A stretch of DNA of 64,000 nt from Acanthacorydalis orientalis (taxonomy: Eukaryota; Arthropoda; Insecta; Megaloptera; Corydalidae): contig CM068313.1 in the NCBI GenBank assembly GCA_034766995.1, forward strand, positions 37,273,996 through 37,337,995. The letters are read 5' to 3'. Both the position numbers and the translations under genes were made by a program. The stretch's first letter is position 1. Each line of letters opens with the position of its first letter. Under the pieces are notes generated by a model. That model was not told where the DNA came from and ran no database searches. It was given only the letters and a program-made list of their open reading frames with translations. Below are positions 13,501 through 45,907 of the stretch, in pieces.

Positions 13501-15380
13501 TGATTGTGGACTAGCAGAAAGTGTGTATAAAGTCATCGCTGGTAGATTAAATGCACAATGCTGTCTACAAGTTACATCTTGATAAGGATCTCTATAAGCT
13601 GATTCCCCAGGCTAAAAGGGAAATAAATAATCAATTTATAAAATATTATATAACTATAAAACAGATTAATTACCTCAACTGTAACTCCACGAAGTGCAAG
13701 TTGTCGATAGCTATTAATAAAAAATATAGCATTGCTTGTTGACAAACAAGAAGAGAGACCATGGCAAAGACGACCAATTTCTCTAGCAATTATAATTGCA
13801 CTATGGTCTTCGTTTCTTATACTTTGCTCACATAATTTCAAAACCATTGGAACAATTGTATATTTCATAACATCTAAATAATACAAAAAGCAGATTTAAA
13901 AAAAAACACACGCACATATATATACATATATAAAGTACACACACACACACACACATCAGAATGTTAAGAGTGAATATATAAAATTTTAAAATATTACAAT
14001 ATACAAAACATTCTCTACAATGTCGTGTTATCATAAGCAAAAATGAGAGTATATAACTATCAGGCTGTACTAAAAATTATTAACCTAATATATAAGTACT
14101 GTTCTACATTTTAAATTATTTACCTTCTGTGAGAAATGGGAACATTTGTACAATAATTTCAGCAGCAGCTACCCTTACAATACCATTATCATCTGTTGAT
14201 AATTCTACAAGACATGGTAACAAAGTAGCTTTAACTAAGTCAATACCCAATCCTAAAACATTGTAATTACATTTATATATATATATATACACACACATAC
14301 ATATATATATTCAATAATATTAGACTTGCTTTAGCCTGTATTTTTATTACCTTGTGCAACAAATGGTAATTGTTGACAAATAACAGCACGAACTTCATAA
14401 CTTACATCTTGACATAAGGAATGGATAGTTGGCAAAATTTCTTTTTTCACACTTAAGAAAAATTGTTTATAATTAAACTAATTAAAAATTAATCCTTTTT
14501 AGATATTTCAATTAATATACTAATGAATAAATAAAAAAATAGAATAATGATGATTTACTCCATATAATTTTATGAAATAATTAGTATCAATAATATTAAA
14601 CTTGTTTGTTATAAATATTGATCCATTTTTTGCCCTTTTAGTTTAGTTTTACTGAAAAAACTCTAAATTTTCTTGAAAAATTATTACAATTGGGTTTGTA
14701 ATATTCACAAATCAAATGTTTTCTATTAACATTGGGTTCATTTCAAATTAGCAAAATAAATACTGATATAATAACTTACATAAAATTATCTACAGAAGAA
14801 TGGGCTGAAATACATCCTAAAAGTCTACAACTAATAATTCGAGATGATACAGATTGGGTAGGTTCTCCTTTCTGTTTCGCTACAGGTAAAATCTAAAATT
14901 CAAAATTTGATAAAACATTTCTTTATTTTAGTGAATTTATATCCAATTTAGACTTAACCTCAGAGCAGACTACTGTTATTGGCAAATATGCAATACCATT
15001 AAGTAAAGCATCTAACCAGGCAGACGATACAGTAAGATCTGAACTTTCTAATCCCTGTATTGCACTACAGACTAAAGTTTCTGCAGATAGTTTTTTCTCC
15101 AATAATGTACAAAACATTTTCGATGTTGCAACATGAAATTCAGCTGATGAAGTAGGCAATGCCTGTTGTATTCGAGGTATAACTTTTTCATAGCAAGCAT
15201 CTTGTTCTATTTTTGCAAGAGTAGGAACCGTACGAACCACACTTAATTTTTGAATTTCATCTCCTTTGCTACAAAATACTTACTTTACTATGAATTTAAC
15301 CTCATTTAACAAAATACTTACATATCTAAATTAGATATGTCATTATTTATATTTTCGGATATATCGCTCTCTGACGACAT
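9006..15380 (-). CDS. PPP4R4: PPP4R4, protein phosphatase 4 regulatory subunit 4 (14 exons, complete)
   Basis: PPP4R4 is a HEAT-repeat regulatory subunit that binds the protein phosphatase 4 catalytic subunit and is reported as cytoplasmic. Exons: 15380-15322, 15268-14959, 14892-14780, 14451-14351, 14252-14124, 13873-13674, 13611-13398, 13264-13122, 12953-12771, 12713-12482, 12300-12092, 11609-11489, 10863-10677, 10251-9006. They sum to 3447 nt, an open frame of 1148 residues plus stop, and every junction keeps phase. Start MSSESDISENINNDISNLD at 15380. Residues 1 to about 630 are alpha-helical HEAT-type and follow the vertebrate protein closely, for example KKEILPTIHSLCQDVSYEVR, KFLRYNNKPQQRAEIRH and RLPADKRLL. 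From about 632 the protein is low-complexity, rich in Asn, Lys, Ser and Thr, and ends RYSLPAGSSLPIPIR. It is about 275 residues longer than human PPP4R4 (about 873), nearly all in this tail. The stop TAA overlaps a GTAAAT donor-like string, so another 3' end is possible but not needed. Confidence 0.92.
10439..10513. repeat. (TA)n microsatellite in the last PPP4R4 intron
   Basis: About 75 bp of pure TA between PPP4R4 exons 13 (10863-10677) and 14 (10251-9006). Confidence 0.95.
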
Positions 15381-15518
15381 ATTTTAATCATTTCCGAAAA
15401 ATTCAAACAAATAATATTCGATTACATCATGTAATCTTATATGACAGTCGTTTGACAGTACGTATGTACATAAACGACAGGCGCGTATACGTGTGCGTGT
15501 GTGCTTTTATGAATTTGA

Positions 15519-15557
<39 letters not shown>

Positions 15558-16551
15558 CATGTACACACACACACACATGCATACATATACACACGCATGC
15601 ATTCTCAAACCACATGTACCAAATAAAGCTGTGAAAATATGTGCATTTGACTTTTTGTATTTGTACTACCTTAATAAAAATAATGCTCTGTCAACAGGTC
15701 TATTTTCAAATTCTGCACTAAGTGTATGTTTCTCAATTTGTTCTTTACTCTATAATTCAATAATTATCAGTAAGTATTTAAACACTATTAAATTATATGC
15801 TTACTTTTCCTTTTATTGGTCTATCTAACTGAATATTTCTTAATTCTTCATCCATCTTATACTAATGCATTACAAAAATAAAAATTTAAAGATGATCATA
15901 CATTGGTTAAATTTTTAAAATATTGTTGTGTTTACTGTGTCATAAAATAATTAAAATATCAATACACTTGTGATTGTTTTTCATCTTTGGTTAGAATAAA
16001 TAGTTCATAGGTAAAAAAAACGAAAATGTAAAAATGATTAATGTATTTTAAAATAAATACATGATTGTGCAGATAAAATATATTGATTTATTATGTGTTA
16101 CATTGAAAGCAAAAAGATGCCTTTCTACTACATTTTGTTTAAAATTATTCTATCACAAAAATTCGATTTATTTAAATATATTATTCTTAAATTTTACTTT
16201 CAATTACAATATTTTTAGGCACTTTTTCTATTATTATGCAACTAGATATACTAAGAACATCGTATAAATTATATATATTTTATAATACACGAGACATAAT
16301 TTTAAATTTTACTAAATTTATATTTACAATATAATCATGTATTAACACATTTATATGTGTATGTATATGTATGTATGTATAAATATATATTTAATTCATT
16401 GAAGATTAATATTTTATATAATATTTCTTGATTTCAATAGAATATTTAAAATGTTAATGTTTTCACGATTGCACAAAATATTACTTTGTAACTTTTAATA
16501 CTTTTGAAATTTTAATGATATACATCATTATAAATACATGTTCATACATGC

Positions 16552-16660
<109 letters not shown>

Positions 16661-16738
16661 CCCATTTGCATTAACAACAGATACTTTTTGAATAACTAAT
16701 AATACTTAAAAATAATTTTAATTCATTTTTTTAATCAT

Positions 16739-16819
16739 TTAACGCTTTTTCACTCTAAGTCAGTAGTGCACTGGTAGTAAATGGTGCAATAGCAGTACCT
16801 TTAGAGTGCAAAGGGTTAA
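16739..16819. mobile_element. Micro-MITE with TTAA flanks (piggyBac-like)
   Basis: A 73-bp unit (16743-16815) is flanked on both sides by TTAA. Its right terminus read on the minus strand, CCCTTTGCACTCTAAAG, is matched imperfectly by the left terminus CGCTTTTTCACTCTAAG, so the unit is a small inverted-repeat element with a TTAA target site, the signature of piggyBac insertion. No coding capacity. Confidence 0.55.
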
Positions 16820-17853
16820 AATTCATAATTAAATTTTTTATAAAAATAAGTGATGTTGAAGATAGTGTATACAAAAATTAAATACATACATACATGCATA
16901 TATATATATATACATATGTATATACACACATATTCCTACATAATTAAAATTAATAGTAAGTACATACTAGTTGTAAATATTTGCAAGTAAAAAATTGTAT
17001 TCAAAATGCTTTGTCATCACTACAGCATATTTTTCATTTGAAATAGTACAAATGTTTAAAAATCATGCAATAGTTTTATGTCAATTTTTGAAATAAAATG
17101 TAATTGTTTTTAATATTAAACTATTGTAGGTGGAATAGTAAATACATTGACAATAAAAAAACACTACTTTTAGAAATAAAACATATTTACAGAAATTATA
17201 TTTTTTATAAACATTCATGCATACTCATATACTTATCAAAATTCACCTTTTTAAATTCTATAAATACATTTTCACATTTATACACAGCAAATATAAGTTT
17301 TAAATTAATTTAACATTTTTTTTTATTGTTAATATTTTATAATTTAAACTTCTAATACATGGGATATAAAGTTGTTTATATATTTATGTTATTTAATAAT
17401 ACCGAGGAAAAAAAACTATTTCTGGAAAAACATTTTTTTTGAGGAACATTGTTAGTCAAACATGTTGTGACCTAACTCCATTAACATTAATAATGTGTTA
17501 TTTTTATTATTCTAGCACAAGACTGTAAATTAGAAGCTGCAGTGTCATTTTAAGAGAAGATTTTTTTTATGTTTTTACAATTCCAGTTGGAGAATGAAAA
17601 AGAGAAAAGAAAGTTAATATAAAGAATCAAAGCAGTTTTCAAAGTATTATATGAAAATATTACATTCTTTCAATTAAAGAAAAATGAAAATACACTTTAT
17701 TTTTTTAAAAAAAAATATCTTTTATGTATGTGAATTACTTAGAAACATTTTATCATTATTACACACTCTTAAAATTATGTCAATTTGTTAATGTCCTTAA
17801 TATGAAACATATATGAAAACAACATTTCAAAAACTATATCAAACAAATTTTAT

Positions 17854-36464
<18,611 letters not shown>

Positions 36465-36594
36465 CTGAAAAAAAATGGTTAAATATTATTTTCATACATT
36501 TATTTAACCATTAGCATACTTTAAAATAAATTTATTATCAATATAAAATGTTAGATTCCAGGATTTTACAAGTGTTTGTTATTATATAAGGACG

Positions 36595-36649
<55 letters not shown>

Positions 36650-37019
36650 ACAATAGTTTATTCAAAATATTTCATTTTTTTAAAAAATATTTAAAAAAAT
36701 GTACTGTTTTGAATAGAATAAAAATATTTTATCGTTTTTTAAACAGTCGTAACGTTATAATTAGTTTTGGTTATATGCCATGAAATCAGTTTAGGTAAAT
36801 TTTGAAATACAAAAAATCTGAATTTATATACAATAGACAAATTGAATACTTTTGCAATTTTTTTATTTTTATTGAAGAAAGACTATATGTATATTTAAAC
36901 TTAACCTTTTTACTTTAAATTTAAGAAAAAAATGAAATATCTTTTATAATCTTCATTGGAACTTATCTTTTTTGTAAATAATATTAATAAAAAAACATTT
37001 TTGTGAGGAAAAATCAACC

Positions 37020-37079
<60 letters not shown>

Positions 37080-37416
37080 TAAATGGCGACTTTTAAAATG
37101 TTTTCGATTAAACAGTAATGAGTGAAGTAAAACAATTTATTTCGATATAAAAATTATAATCTAAATTTTCAATACTGACTCATTTAGATGAACATGATAG
37201 ATTAGAAAAATAATAAAATGTGTTTAATTAATAATAAATCAAATAACATTTTGTTTAACAATTTTAAGTATAAATAAAACTAAATCGAATATTTAAAATG
37301 AAAGCTCATATACTCTTCACGGAAATAAATAAAATCCCTTAAGATCCCTTATTACTTTGATTGAATTAAGAACGATTGACTTGAAGTGCACACTTAATTG
37401 AATCATTAATAAATAC

Positions 37417-37498
<82 letters not shown>

Positions 37499-37539
37499 GA
37501 TAGATAAATTGTGATAGATTATACGATTTCAAAGGATCA

Positions 37540-37790
37540 GTGTGTTATAGCGATATATTCGGAAAGTTGACAATGCGGGAGGGTCAACATTTGGTGTCAA
37601 AAATAATTGCCTATAACAAATATAGATACAGGGCGCATAAGGGCTGCTTATGTGAGTCATGTGGTGGATTTTTTCATGTCACTACAAGCACTTTGTATAT
37701 ACACATATTTGTATTCGATTTTAGGGTTATAATTTTACTTTCTTCGAATATTCACAACCATGAAAATATTTACGATTCTCTAAAAAAAAG
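37540..37790 (+). pseudogene. Possible FLYWCH-type zinc-finger remnant
   Basis: An open stretch encodes GQHLVSKIIAYNKYRYRAHK, then GCLCESCGGFFHVTT, and about 30 residues later NIHNHENIYDSLKK. The order Y-x-Y-R-x-x-K, C-x-x-C-G-G and a late HNHE is the layout of FLYWCH zinc fingers, found in insect mod(mdg4)-type proteins and in some transposons. The middle is degraded into hydrophobic AT-rich codons and the W/C landmarks are incomplete. It lies antisense in the integrin intron. Weak call. Confidence 0.3.
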
Positions 37791-38793
37791 TTACTTCTTT
37801 TTTTAACATTTATTTTTAATTACACTTCTTTTTTATAATCGTCAAAAACTTTTGACGATATATTCTTTACACTTAATTTTCGTTTATGTTAAGAATATTC
37901 TTTGTTATTGTTTTAAAAACAAATATATTATATATCAACTTTGTTTAAAAGTACAACTAACTAAATATGAAGTTTTTTTTTAAAAAAATTTTGATTACTA
38001 ACAAGATGGATATTGATCTCGAAAATTAAATAATAAACAGATTGTTAAAAACAATTATCTTTTGAATCAGTTGACTTATTTAACACCATTTACTATCATT
38101 CTCGCAGTAAGAGATAAATAAGTCTACTTTACAATAGTTGTCTAAAAAGATTATTAATTTTAAGCGAACAAATTAGAATCTGATAATATATTTAAAAAAT
38201 GGTAATAATTTCATTATATTGACATTAATACACTAAAAGTATGAACAGAAGCACTTACTTCGAAACAAAATTAGAAATCAAAGAACAAAATTACATTTTA
38301 AAAAAGATTAATGATAATATTTAAATGTTAATGATTTCTGTGTACAATTAAGGCAATATAATTATTTCTGATCTCATACATAATTCAGAAATATATTAAC
38401 AAGCGATTAATATTTATTGCAGTTTTATTTTTAGCACTATTGCTAAATTGATCATAAACCAGAAATAACGTTATATATGTGTGTGTTAATTACATTTCTG
38501 ATATTTTTAAGTTATTTGTCAGTATTCTGACAATTTTTTTTAATGACATTATTAACAAACTGAATAAAAAAATAAACCATTACCAAATCAATTTCATATT
38601 AAATTTTCTGGCATAAAATTTTGCAATACAAAGTTGATTCCATCTATTAATGGTTTAAAAAGAATAAAAATTTAAATAATAATAAAAAATAATTAAACAC
38701 ACATATTTAACTGGGACTAATATAATCATACAATATAACTATTAGATACAATTCAATAATATAGAATATATAAATAGTCAGAACGAATTTATA

Positions 38794-39310
38794 GACAGTG
38801 GTCAACAAAACTATATTTATTTCTTGTAGTAAATATATTTATCTCCTAAGAAAATAAGAACTAATACAAATGTACTTTTGTGTCTTGTTCATATATGGAT
38901 GTTTTCCAAAAATTAGAAAGTTCCAATAAATCAAATCACTTGTATTGAAAATACAAAACTTTTATTATACGCGAACACATGACAGATTAATTGATACAGT
39001 TAATAAATCAGTTGCATCCTTCATTTAAAGTAATTAATTAATATTTTTTGATATATATTTTTTTATACTATGAACGAAATTTGTTGGCATCTCATAAACG
39101 TCTTCTTATCTGTTGTACTAACTTTTTTAGACCTGTGCTAAATTTAGTCCATGGATTTTTGATCAGAATTGATATCAGGAAAGTGTTATTAATAAATGAT
39201 ATATAAAAATCATATTTTAAAACATGGACGGTACATTTGAGTTATTATCCTCTTGAAAATAATCATCTGTGGTATCCAATTCTCCTGCGAGTTATTATCA
39301 AATTTTCAGA
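38794..39310 (-). pseudogene. Degenerate Tc1-like transposase C-terminus with one terminus
   Basis: The minus strand carries broken pieces of a Tc1-type transposase C-terminal half: NSQENWI and, in a shifted frame, FQEDNNSNVPSM (compare the family motif FQQDNDPKHTS), then PDINSDQKSMD (compare SPDLNPIENLW) followed by KKVSTTDKKTF. Frameshifts and stops separate them. At 38794-38815 sits GACAGTGGTCAACAAAACTA, typical of a Tc1-like inverted-repeat end, in the right place for the 3' end of such an element. I saw no partner terminus to the right. Confidence 0.55.
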
Positions 39311-39983
39311 TACATTTAACAGTAATATTTAATCAATATATAGGAATAATATAAGAATACAACTAAGAGTTTTTAGATGAATGTATTCAACAGAATATTA
39401 TTAACATTTTATATACATTTTCTATATAATGCTAATAATGAATCTATATTAGAAAAAAAATAACAGCACAAGTGAAGTAATTTTTTGAATGTGCGTATGT
39501 GAACGTCGTGAATTAGATGACAATAGTACATGGTTCGATGCATTTGCAGTATGCATTGGTGACGGTCAAGATGCAGCTGACAGCAACTGAAGACCATGGT
39601 TGTTCTATTGTCAATGGGGGAGTGCGACCTCAATAACTCCGCGTATAATGCATTTCCGTGACCGATATATCTACAATATATTTTATATTCGATCAGTATT
39701 AATGGTTCATTTCCTATTTTTGCGAATGAAATTTATTGATGTCATTGACGTTTCCATCTACATGTCATTCTGATTAATGTAGTACAGCGAAGCATCACCA
39801 AATGTATCGAATCATATAAATATAATCTTAATAATACTGGGACAACTTTAAATTCAATAAAAACATTCAATTAGAAAATTTGATTTCTTTTTAATTGAAT
39901 TTGAAATTAGACTTTTGAAATGATGATTTCACAATTTCATTTATCGGCTTTTAACAGGAAAAAACCGATTAGAGCATAGATTA

Positions 39984-40050
<67 letters not shown>

Positions 40051-40442
40051 AAATATGTCATTCGTGATCGTGGAAAATGTAAATAATATAAACATGTCAT
40101 AAAAATAAAATCGTTTCTATTACTCATTATCTTTAATTTGTTTAGTATGAAGATAATAATTATCTGTAAGTATTTAGAAGCCTGAAATATGTAAATAAAA
40201 AAATATTACATACTTTAATGATGCAGAATATGTTATAAATTAAATTAAATTATATATATATATATGTGTGTGTGTGTGTAATGTATATAAGGCACTAATG
40301 ATTTTGACTGACGATATGCCTTTAAACCCCTTTAGCTGCCTCTTATAAAGTATATATGTATATATAAAGCAATTCTAATTGAATTTTTCACAAAATATGC
40401 ACAAAAATAAATTATCGTATATACACACACACACACACACAC

Positions 40443-40517
<75 letters not shown>

Positions 40518-40569
40518 AATTTTTAGTCAAATAAGATTGACGTAGTTAATACGATGTCTTTTATTAAAA

Positions 40570-40675
40570 GTTTCAATATCCGAAGAAGATGATATAAAGA
40601 TTCCAAATTTTCTGGTTGTGACGAAATGGAATTTCATTTATATTTTTATTAAGTCATTTACGGAATTAATAGAAA
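40570..40675. repeat. Dispersed repeat, copy 1 (pair at 57098-57212)
   Basis: Shares GGTTGTGACGAAATG and flanking sequence (GATATAAA...ATTC...AAATTT before, TTTATCTTTTTAT-like and GTCATTT/CCATTT after) with 57098-57212, over roughly 100 bp with many substitutions. Confidence 0.5.
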
Positions 40676-41249
40676 ACGACAATGAATCATATACAATTAA
40701 TAGATATACGAATAATAATAACATCTTATTTTAAATTCTATAATATTCGAATAACAATTAAAATTTAAAAAAAGACAATTAAATAAGTAAATGTACAAAT
40801 AGTTTGTTATATTATTATAGTTCAATTAACGTCTTGGATTGTTTTCGTAAATCCTATAAATATGTAAAGCACATAAATATATAAATATCATAAATACGAA
40901 CTGTTTCAAAAACATATCGATATCAATATGTATAAATTATATTTTATATTTACGTATTGAAATCTAAAGAAATTAAAAACGGAAAAAGTAGAAAACATCC
41001 GAAGAAATGAAAAATTAAAGAAATTGAAAAAAACATTTGTGCGTAACTCAAAGTACAGAGTAAAACTCATAAGGTATCGTTCAATTCACTAAACAGTTTT
41101 GAGAAAAAAAATATTGGACCGTAAATACTATTATTTTTTTAATATATTCATTAATTTTTATTTCGGTACATAATTGTAAACAAAAAGGTTTTCTATATTA
41201 AAATTTTGTGTACATTTGTAATTTATTAAATATTAAAAAAATATTTTAT

Positions 41250-41319
<70 letters not shown>

Positions 41320-41405
41320 CGAAAATAATAAATTAAATAGAGGGGTAATTTCAACCCAACTGTTTTGCAATATTGGAAAATCTTATTACTTAAGAATAAT
41401 AATTG

Positions 41406-41417
41406 CCAGTAGATGGC
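41406..41417 (+). promoter_or_regulatory. CTCF-type binding motif
   Basis: CCAGTAGATGGC fits the core CTCF consensus CCASYAGRKGGC at all positions. It sits within the long integrin intron, about 5 kb upstream of the first recovered exon. This is a motif match only; chance matches occur. Confidence 0.3.
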
Positions 41418-43183
41418 AGTTCATGTAGTTTAGTTTGACAATCATGGATACACTAGCAGTACGCATATTGGCGATTGTTTTTATACTATTTGTGAGTTGG
41501 TGCGTTTATTTCTAAATAAATAAAATGAAGAAATCTTTGCTGATGAGCTGAAAGGTAGTTATTCATAAAATATTTATTTAATTACAAAAAAACACAATGT
41601 GTTTTGTCATCAGGTTAAAACTGTTACACTTCATTACTTTTGTAACTTACAAAATGCAATAAAATTAATAATGATGTTGGTATTTAGCACAACTAACCTA
41701 TAAAATTGTCATTTATGAATATAATTAACGTCGCCTATTATTCTACGTTTTTTCTATGTTCATAATTTAACTTTAATGCTACTTTTATATATATATTAGT
41801 ATATTAAACAATCATTTCAATGACATTTGTTTAATTGCACATAACGTATTACTTCATACTTTATTGTTGAGCTATTACATACATAGTTGATAAAAAATTA
41901 TAATTTCATTGATCTGTGTTCAATGAACACAGATTGTTAAGAAAATTATTTCTGCTGTGACATTACGAGTATTATATATACATTTTTCTTTCCTTTTATA
42001 AATTCCTGTTTGACATTTTCTTAAAATATTCATTCTTTTATTCACGATTTTTTTACAATTTTGGATTTAGTTTCGAATGTATTTTCATTTTTAACCAATA
42101 AGTAAAAGAATAACGTTTTTATTGATTTTTTGATCTCGATCCAAATGAACTGTTTCTCTACAGTCAATTAACCTGATTGCATTACTTGACATTTTATTGA
42201 ATCTTTCAAAATATTGCCTATTGTATGTAGTTAAAAAGTTTAAGTCAGAAATATAACTGTTTACAAAAAGTGCAACACTTGAATACATAAACATCATTGA
42301 TAATATGTAATAATAAAATAAAATGTAATAATATCCAAGTTAATTAAGGATTACAAGAAAGATTATTAAGCATTCGGGAATTTACATATGTGAGATGGCT
42401 TATTTAATGAAAATTCTTGGTATGCATTCAAGCAGAAATGAACTGGTAGACATGTATTATCTACTTATCGTATTAATTCTGTATATATTCTATTTAAATT
42501 ATTGTTATTTGTCACTATACATAAAATTATAATAAAATGTTAAATAAATCCAATAAATACATTGAATTTCTATACAGATGAAATTAATTATCGAGATGAA
42601 CATTTTTGAAAAAACCAAAAATGTATTAACAAACATTATTATTTAATATGTAGTATGTTAGAGTTTTTGAAAGTAATTACTTTTTTGCGGTACTGAAAAA
42701 TACTTTTTTTTTAAAAAAAAAAGACAAATGAAAGTAGTTCATCTTTTAACTAAACGTGATTGCATTTGCTTGTAATAACCAATGTCCTCGCTACAGTTAC
42801 TTATAAATGAAAAAATGATTCTATGCTCATTTACAACAAAACTATTAAATTAATTCAAGGGCGTTAGTGCTCGTTGAAAAATGATCTAATGATTAGTTAG
42901 TCCAATTGTTAATTAATATATTACACATTAAATGTATAAACAGCATACTACTTTTTCATTGTTATAACATTTTCTACTTTCCATTTTGTAAAATTAATCA
43001 AAAGAATGGTTGGTTGGTAATTCGGGTTTTAGTGGTGTTCGACAGCTAGGGTGATTGGCGCTTAACAATTAATCAACAGAATAATTCAAAGATACAGGAT
43101 AGCAATTTTAGACAAAATATATCTATATTATGTTTTTATGTAATATTTATTCATAATTATCGATTTCAATTGTTTATTTTTTT

Positions 43184-43249
<66 letters not shown>

Positions 43250-43538
43250 TAATAATAAAGGACCAATTAGAAAATTATCATTTACATTGACCATTCTTTT
43301 TGATAAACAGAATACTCTGTAACAAAGAAGATACTGGTATATTTTAAGGCACGCGCCATATGGCTACGCTGCCTATCAAAACACTTAACTCCATTTCACT
43401 TAACATCTTGCAATGTCAGTGTTGAATGCTTTAATAAAAGAGTACAGGATACGCCATTAAATCGTTTAAAAAGAAACAACCAGTTAAATTAAATTAGAAT
43501 GACAACATACGTGTGTTTACCGCACGTTAAGAGAAATA

Positions 43539-43543
<5 letters not shown>

Positions 43544-43626
<83 letters not shown>
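43544..43626. repeat. (TA)n microsatellite
   Basis: About 83 bp of pure TA; another of about 68 bp follows at 43823-43890. Confidence 0.95.
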
Positions 43627-43629
<3 letters not shown>

Positions 43630-43817
43630 GGATAAACCGGAAACAGAAATTGAAATAAACATAATCAAAAAATAAATATAAAATATAATTACAGAGAAGT
43701 ATGCGAAAATCGATAAACCGAAAAATAACGAATGATATTTATAATTTTGTTTCATATAATTGGATTTGTAGTTCTCGAAAATAAGCAGGTATACTCAATA
43801 TTATTATACATTAATAT

Positions 43818-43893
<76 letters not shown>

Positions 43894-45759
43894 GTAAATT
43901 TTCTGTATTTTGATGCTTGGATGATAATGGCGTTACTGTATGAAAAGAGACAATAAAAAATAATCAATAATAATTTATTGAATACTTTTTATGGAAACAT
44001 TTTGGTGTAATTTGTAGCGCGAAAAAGAATAATTTGTGAAAACAAAATCATTAGTTGACATATATGTTACGTTAACATTTATACGTAAAATTAGATTGAA
44101 AAAGTTAAAAAGATATTATAATTGATTAGTGGGTATTGACTGAAGCGTTTTCAACGGCGTCGATATAGAAAAGATTTGTTAAATACCTATCTAAGAAGTA
44201 AATTACGTTTTGTACACGGGTTTTTCCATATTTATTAAAGAATGGTCAAAAGATAGTAACTATAAAAGTGAATTTATCTAAAATGTAAAAATAAACTGAA
44301 ATGTAATGAAGTCCGTCGTTCTAGCGAAAAAGTTGTGCTGTCTTTTATATTGTTCAAGCATAACGTGGACAAGAATAGAACGTTGATCATTTTTTATAAC
44401 TAAAATTGTGCGTAAACAGTTCGTTTTAAGTTCGTTAAAATGTTCACTGTATGAAAAAAAAACTAATTTATTTCTTTTATATAATAATTGCACCGGTGTT
44501 ACAGATTTCTTATTGTTCTTTTCTTTGTCATTAAAGCGTTTTATTAGAGGAAACTCTATGTAATTACTCTTATCATATCTATCAAATTTAATATTATGTG
44601 ATTATCTTTTAGTTCTAAAATTGAACGTTACTAAAAAGCTGATATTATATTTCATTTGTCGAAAAAAATGAAATGTTTTGAAATGTGGATATGACAAAAT
44701 GTTGAAGGAAATATCTAAACAGGCCTTCCAAAAGTCGTTTATTGTTATTCTTGACGGTTATTTTTTCCACGCTTGGCTTATGTATATATTACTTGAATAA
44801 ACTTACACTATTTTCAAACTTTACTCTTTTATAATTTTTTTACGAAGATAGTAAGTGGATAATAATATAAGGCGTGGGATTTTATTATTTATAAACATCG
44901 TTATCTTTCATTGGCGTGCATAATTATTTTATAAATTCACGCACGGTTCTTTAAGATATTTGTATTTGTAAAATAGTATTTATAAATTACATCGCTTATT
45001 TTTGCATTGTTCCCAATCATTGTCTTTTACACAATGAGAAAAAGTTCAAACAGTGAAATATTATTTATACATAAACTGACCATCCGCGTATTTCTTTCAA
45101 CAGTTCAATATTGTTTTGAAATAATTTATACTTCCCTATTTACGTGTACTGCTTTCAGTAAATAAATACCTGAATTTATAATATGTCGATATATTATATA
45201 TTTCGTTCAAATTCATTAATGCACTCGTCAAATTGGTAAATGAAAATTTTAATTTATTTTCTACAATAAATGTAGAATATTTTCTATTACATTTAGAATA
45301 TTTACATTTAGAATATTTTCTATTGTTAAAACCTCTAAAGGTGTGTTCACCTAATCAGAACTACTGCTATACTGTTTTCGACTTTTAGGAATCTGGTGTC
45401 CTTAATTTAAATGTAATAACTTATAATGGACAAGAGATGTAATGTGACGTGAAAATTTATCTACTATTTCAAACAATTTATACGTAGATATAAATTATAA
45501 ATTCTTATTAAAAAGAATGATAAATGAAATAAATAAAAAAATCTAATCAAAATAAAAAAAATCAAAAGAGTAACTGAAAATGATAAGGAAACTGAAAATT
45601 AACACTATGCATAAAAATTCGTCTATACTTATGTAGTTTAAAAACATGCAAATATTTACCCACAATATATTGATACTAAAATTAATCACATATTTGTTTG
45701 TTTCAATAAATAACTTTGATTGCATGCAATGTAAACTATCAACAATAGTTTAATTTAAT

Positions 45760-45907
45760 CGCGTCTGTCTACGCGGAAGGGGTGCGGATGGCGTGAGTAC
45801 GAACTCCGGCTTGTCGCACTGCTAGACAAGTGATCTACACAGACACACCTTGAACTAAGTCTGACCCTCCCAAATCCGCTCTGACTTCAATAGAGACAAA
45901 AAAAAAA
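45760..45907 (+). mobile_element. SINE-like or structured RNA-like GC-rich island with A tail
   Basis: About 148 bp of unusually GC-rich sequence ending in a run of eleven A after GAGAC. Strong short inverted repeats occur: CTTGTC/GACAAG around a 9-base loop (minus-strand reading), GAGT/ACTC next to it, and an outer GTCTGT pairing that could close a cloverleaf-like fold. The minus strand has GAGTTCGTACTC, close to a tRNA B box (GGTTCGANTCC), but the A tail suggests the opposite orientation. No target duplication was evident. It may be a tRNA-derived SINE or a processed structured RNA. Confidence 0.35.

Noticed and set aside
39409..39633. Minus-strand frame with Cys and His residues (MRSHSPIDNRTTMVFSCCQL)
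   Set aside because: No spaced zinc-binding pattern, no splice sites that fit, and no family resemblance; likely chance in a slightly GC-richer patch.
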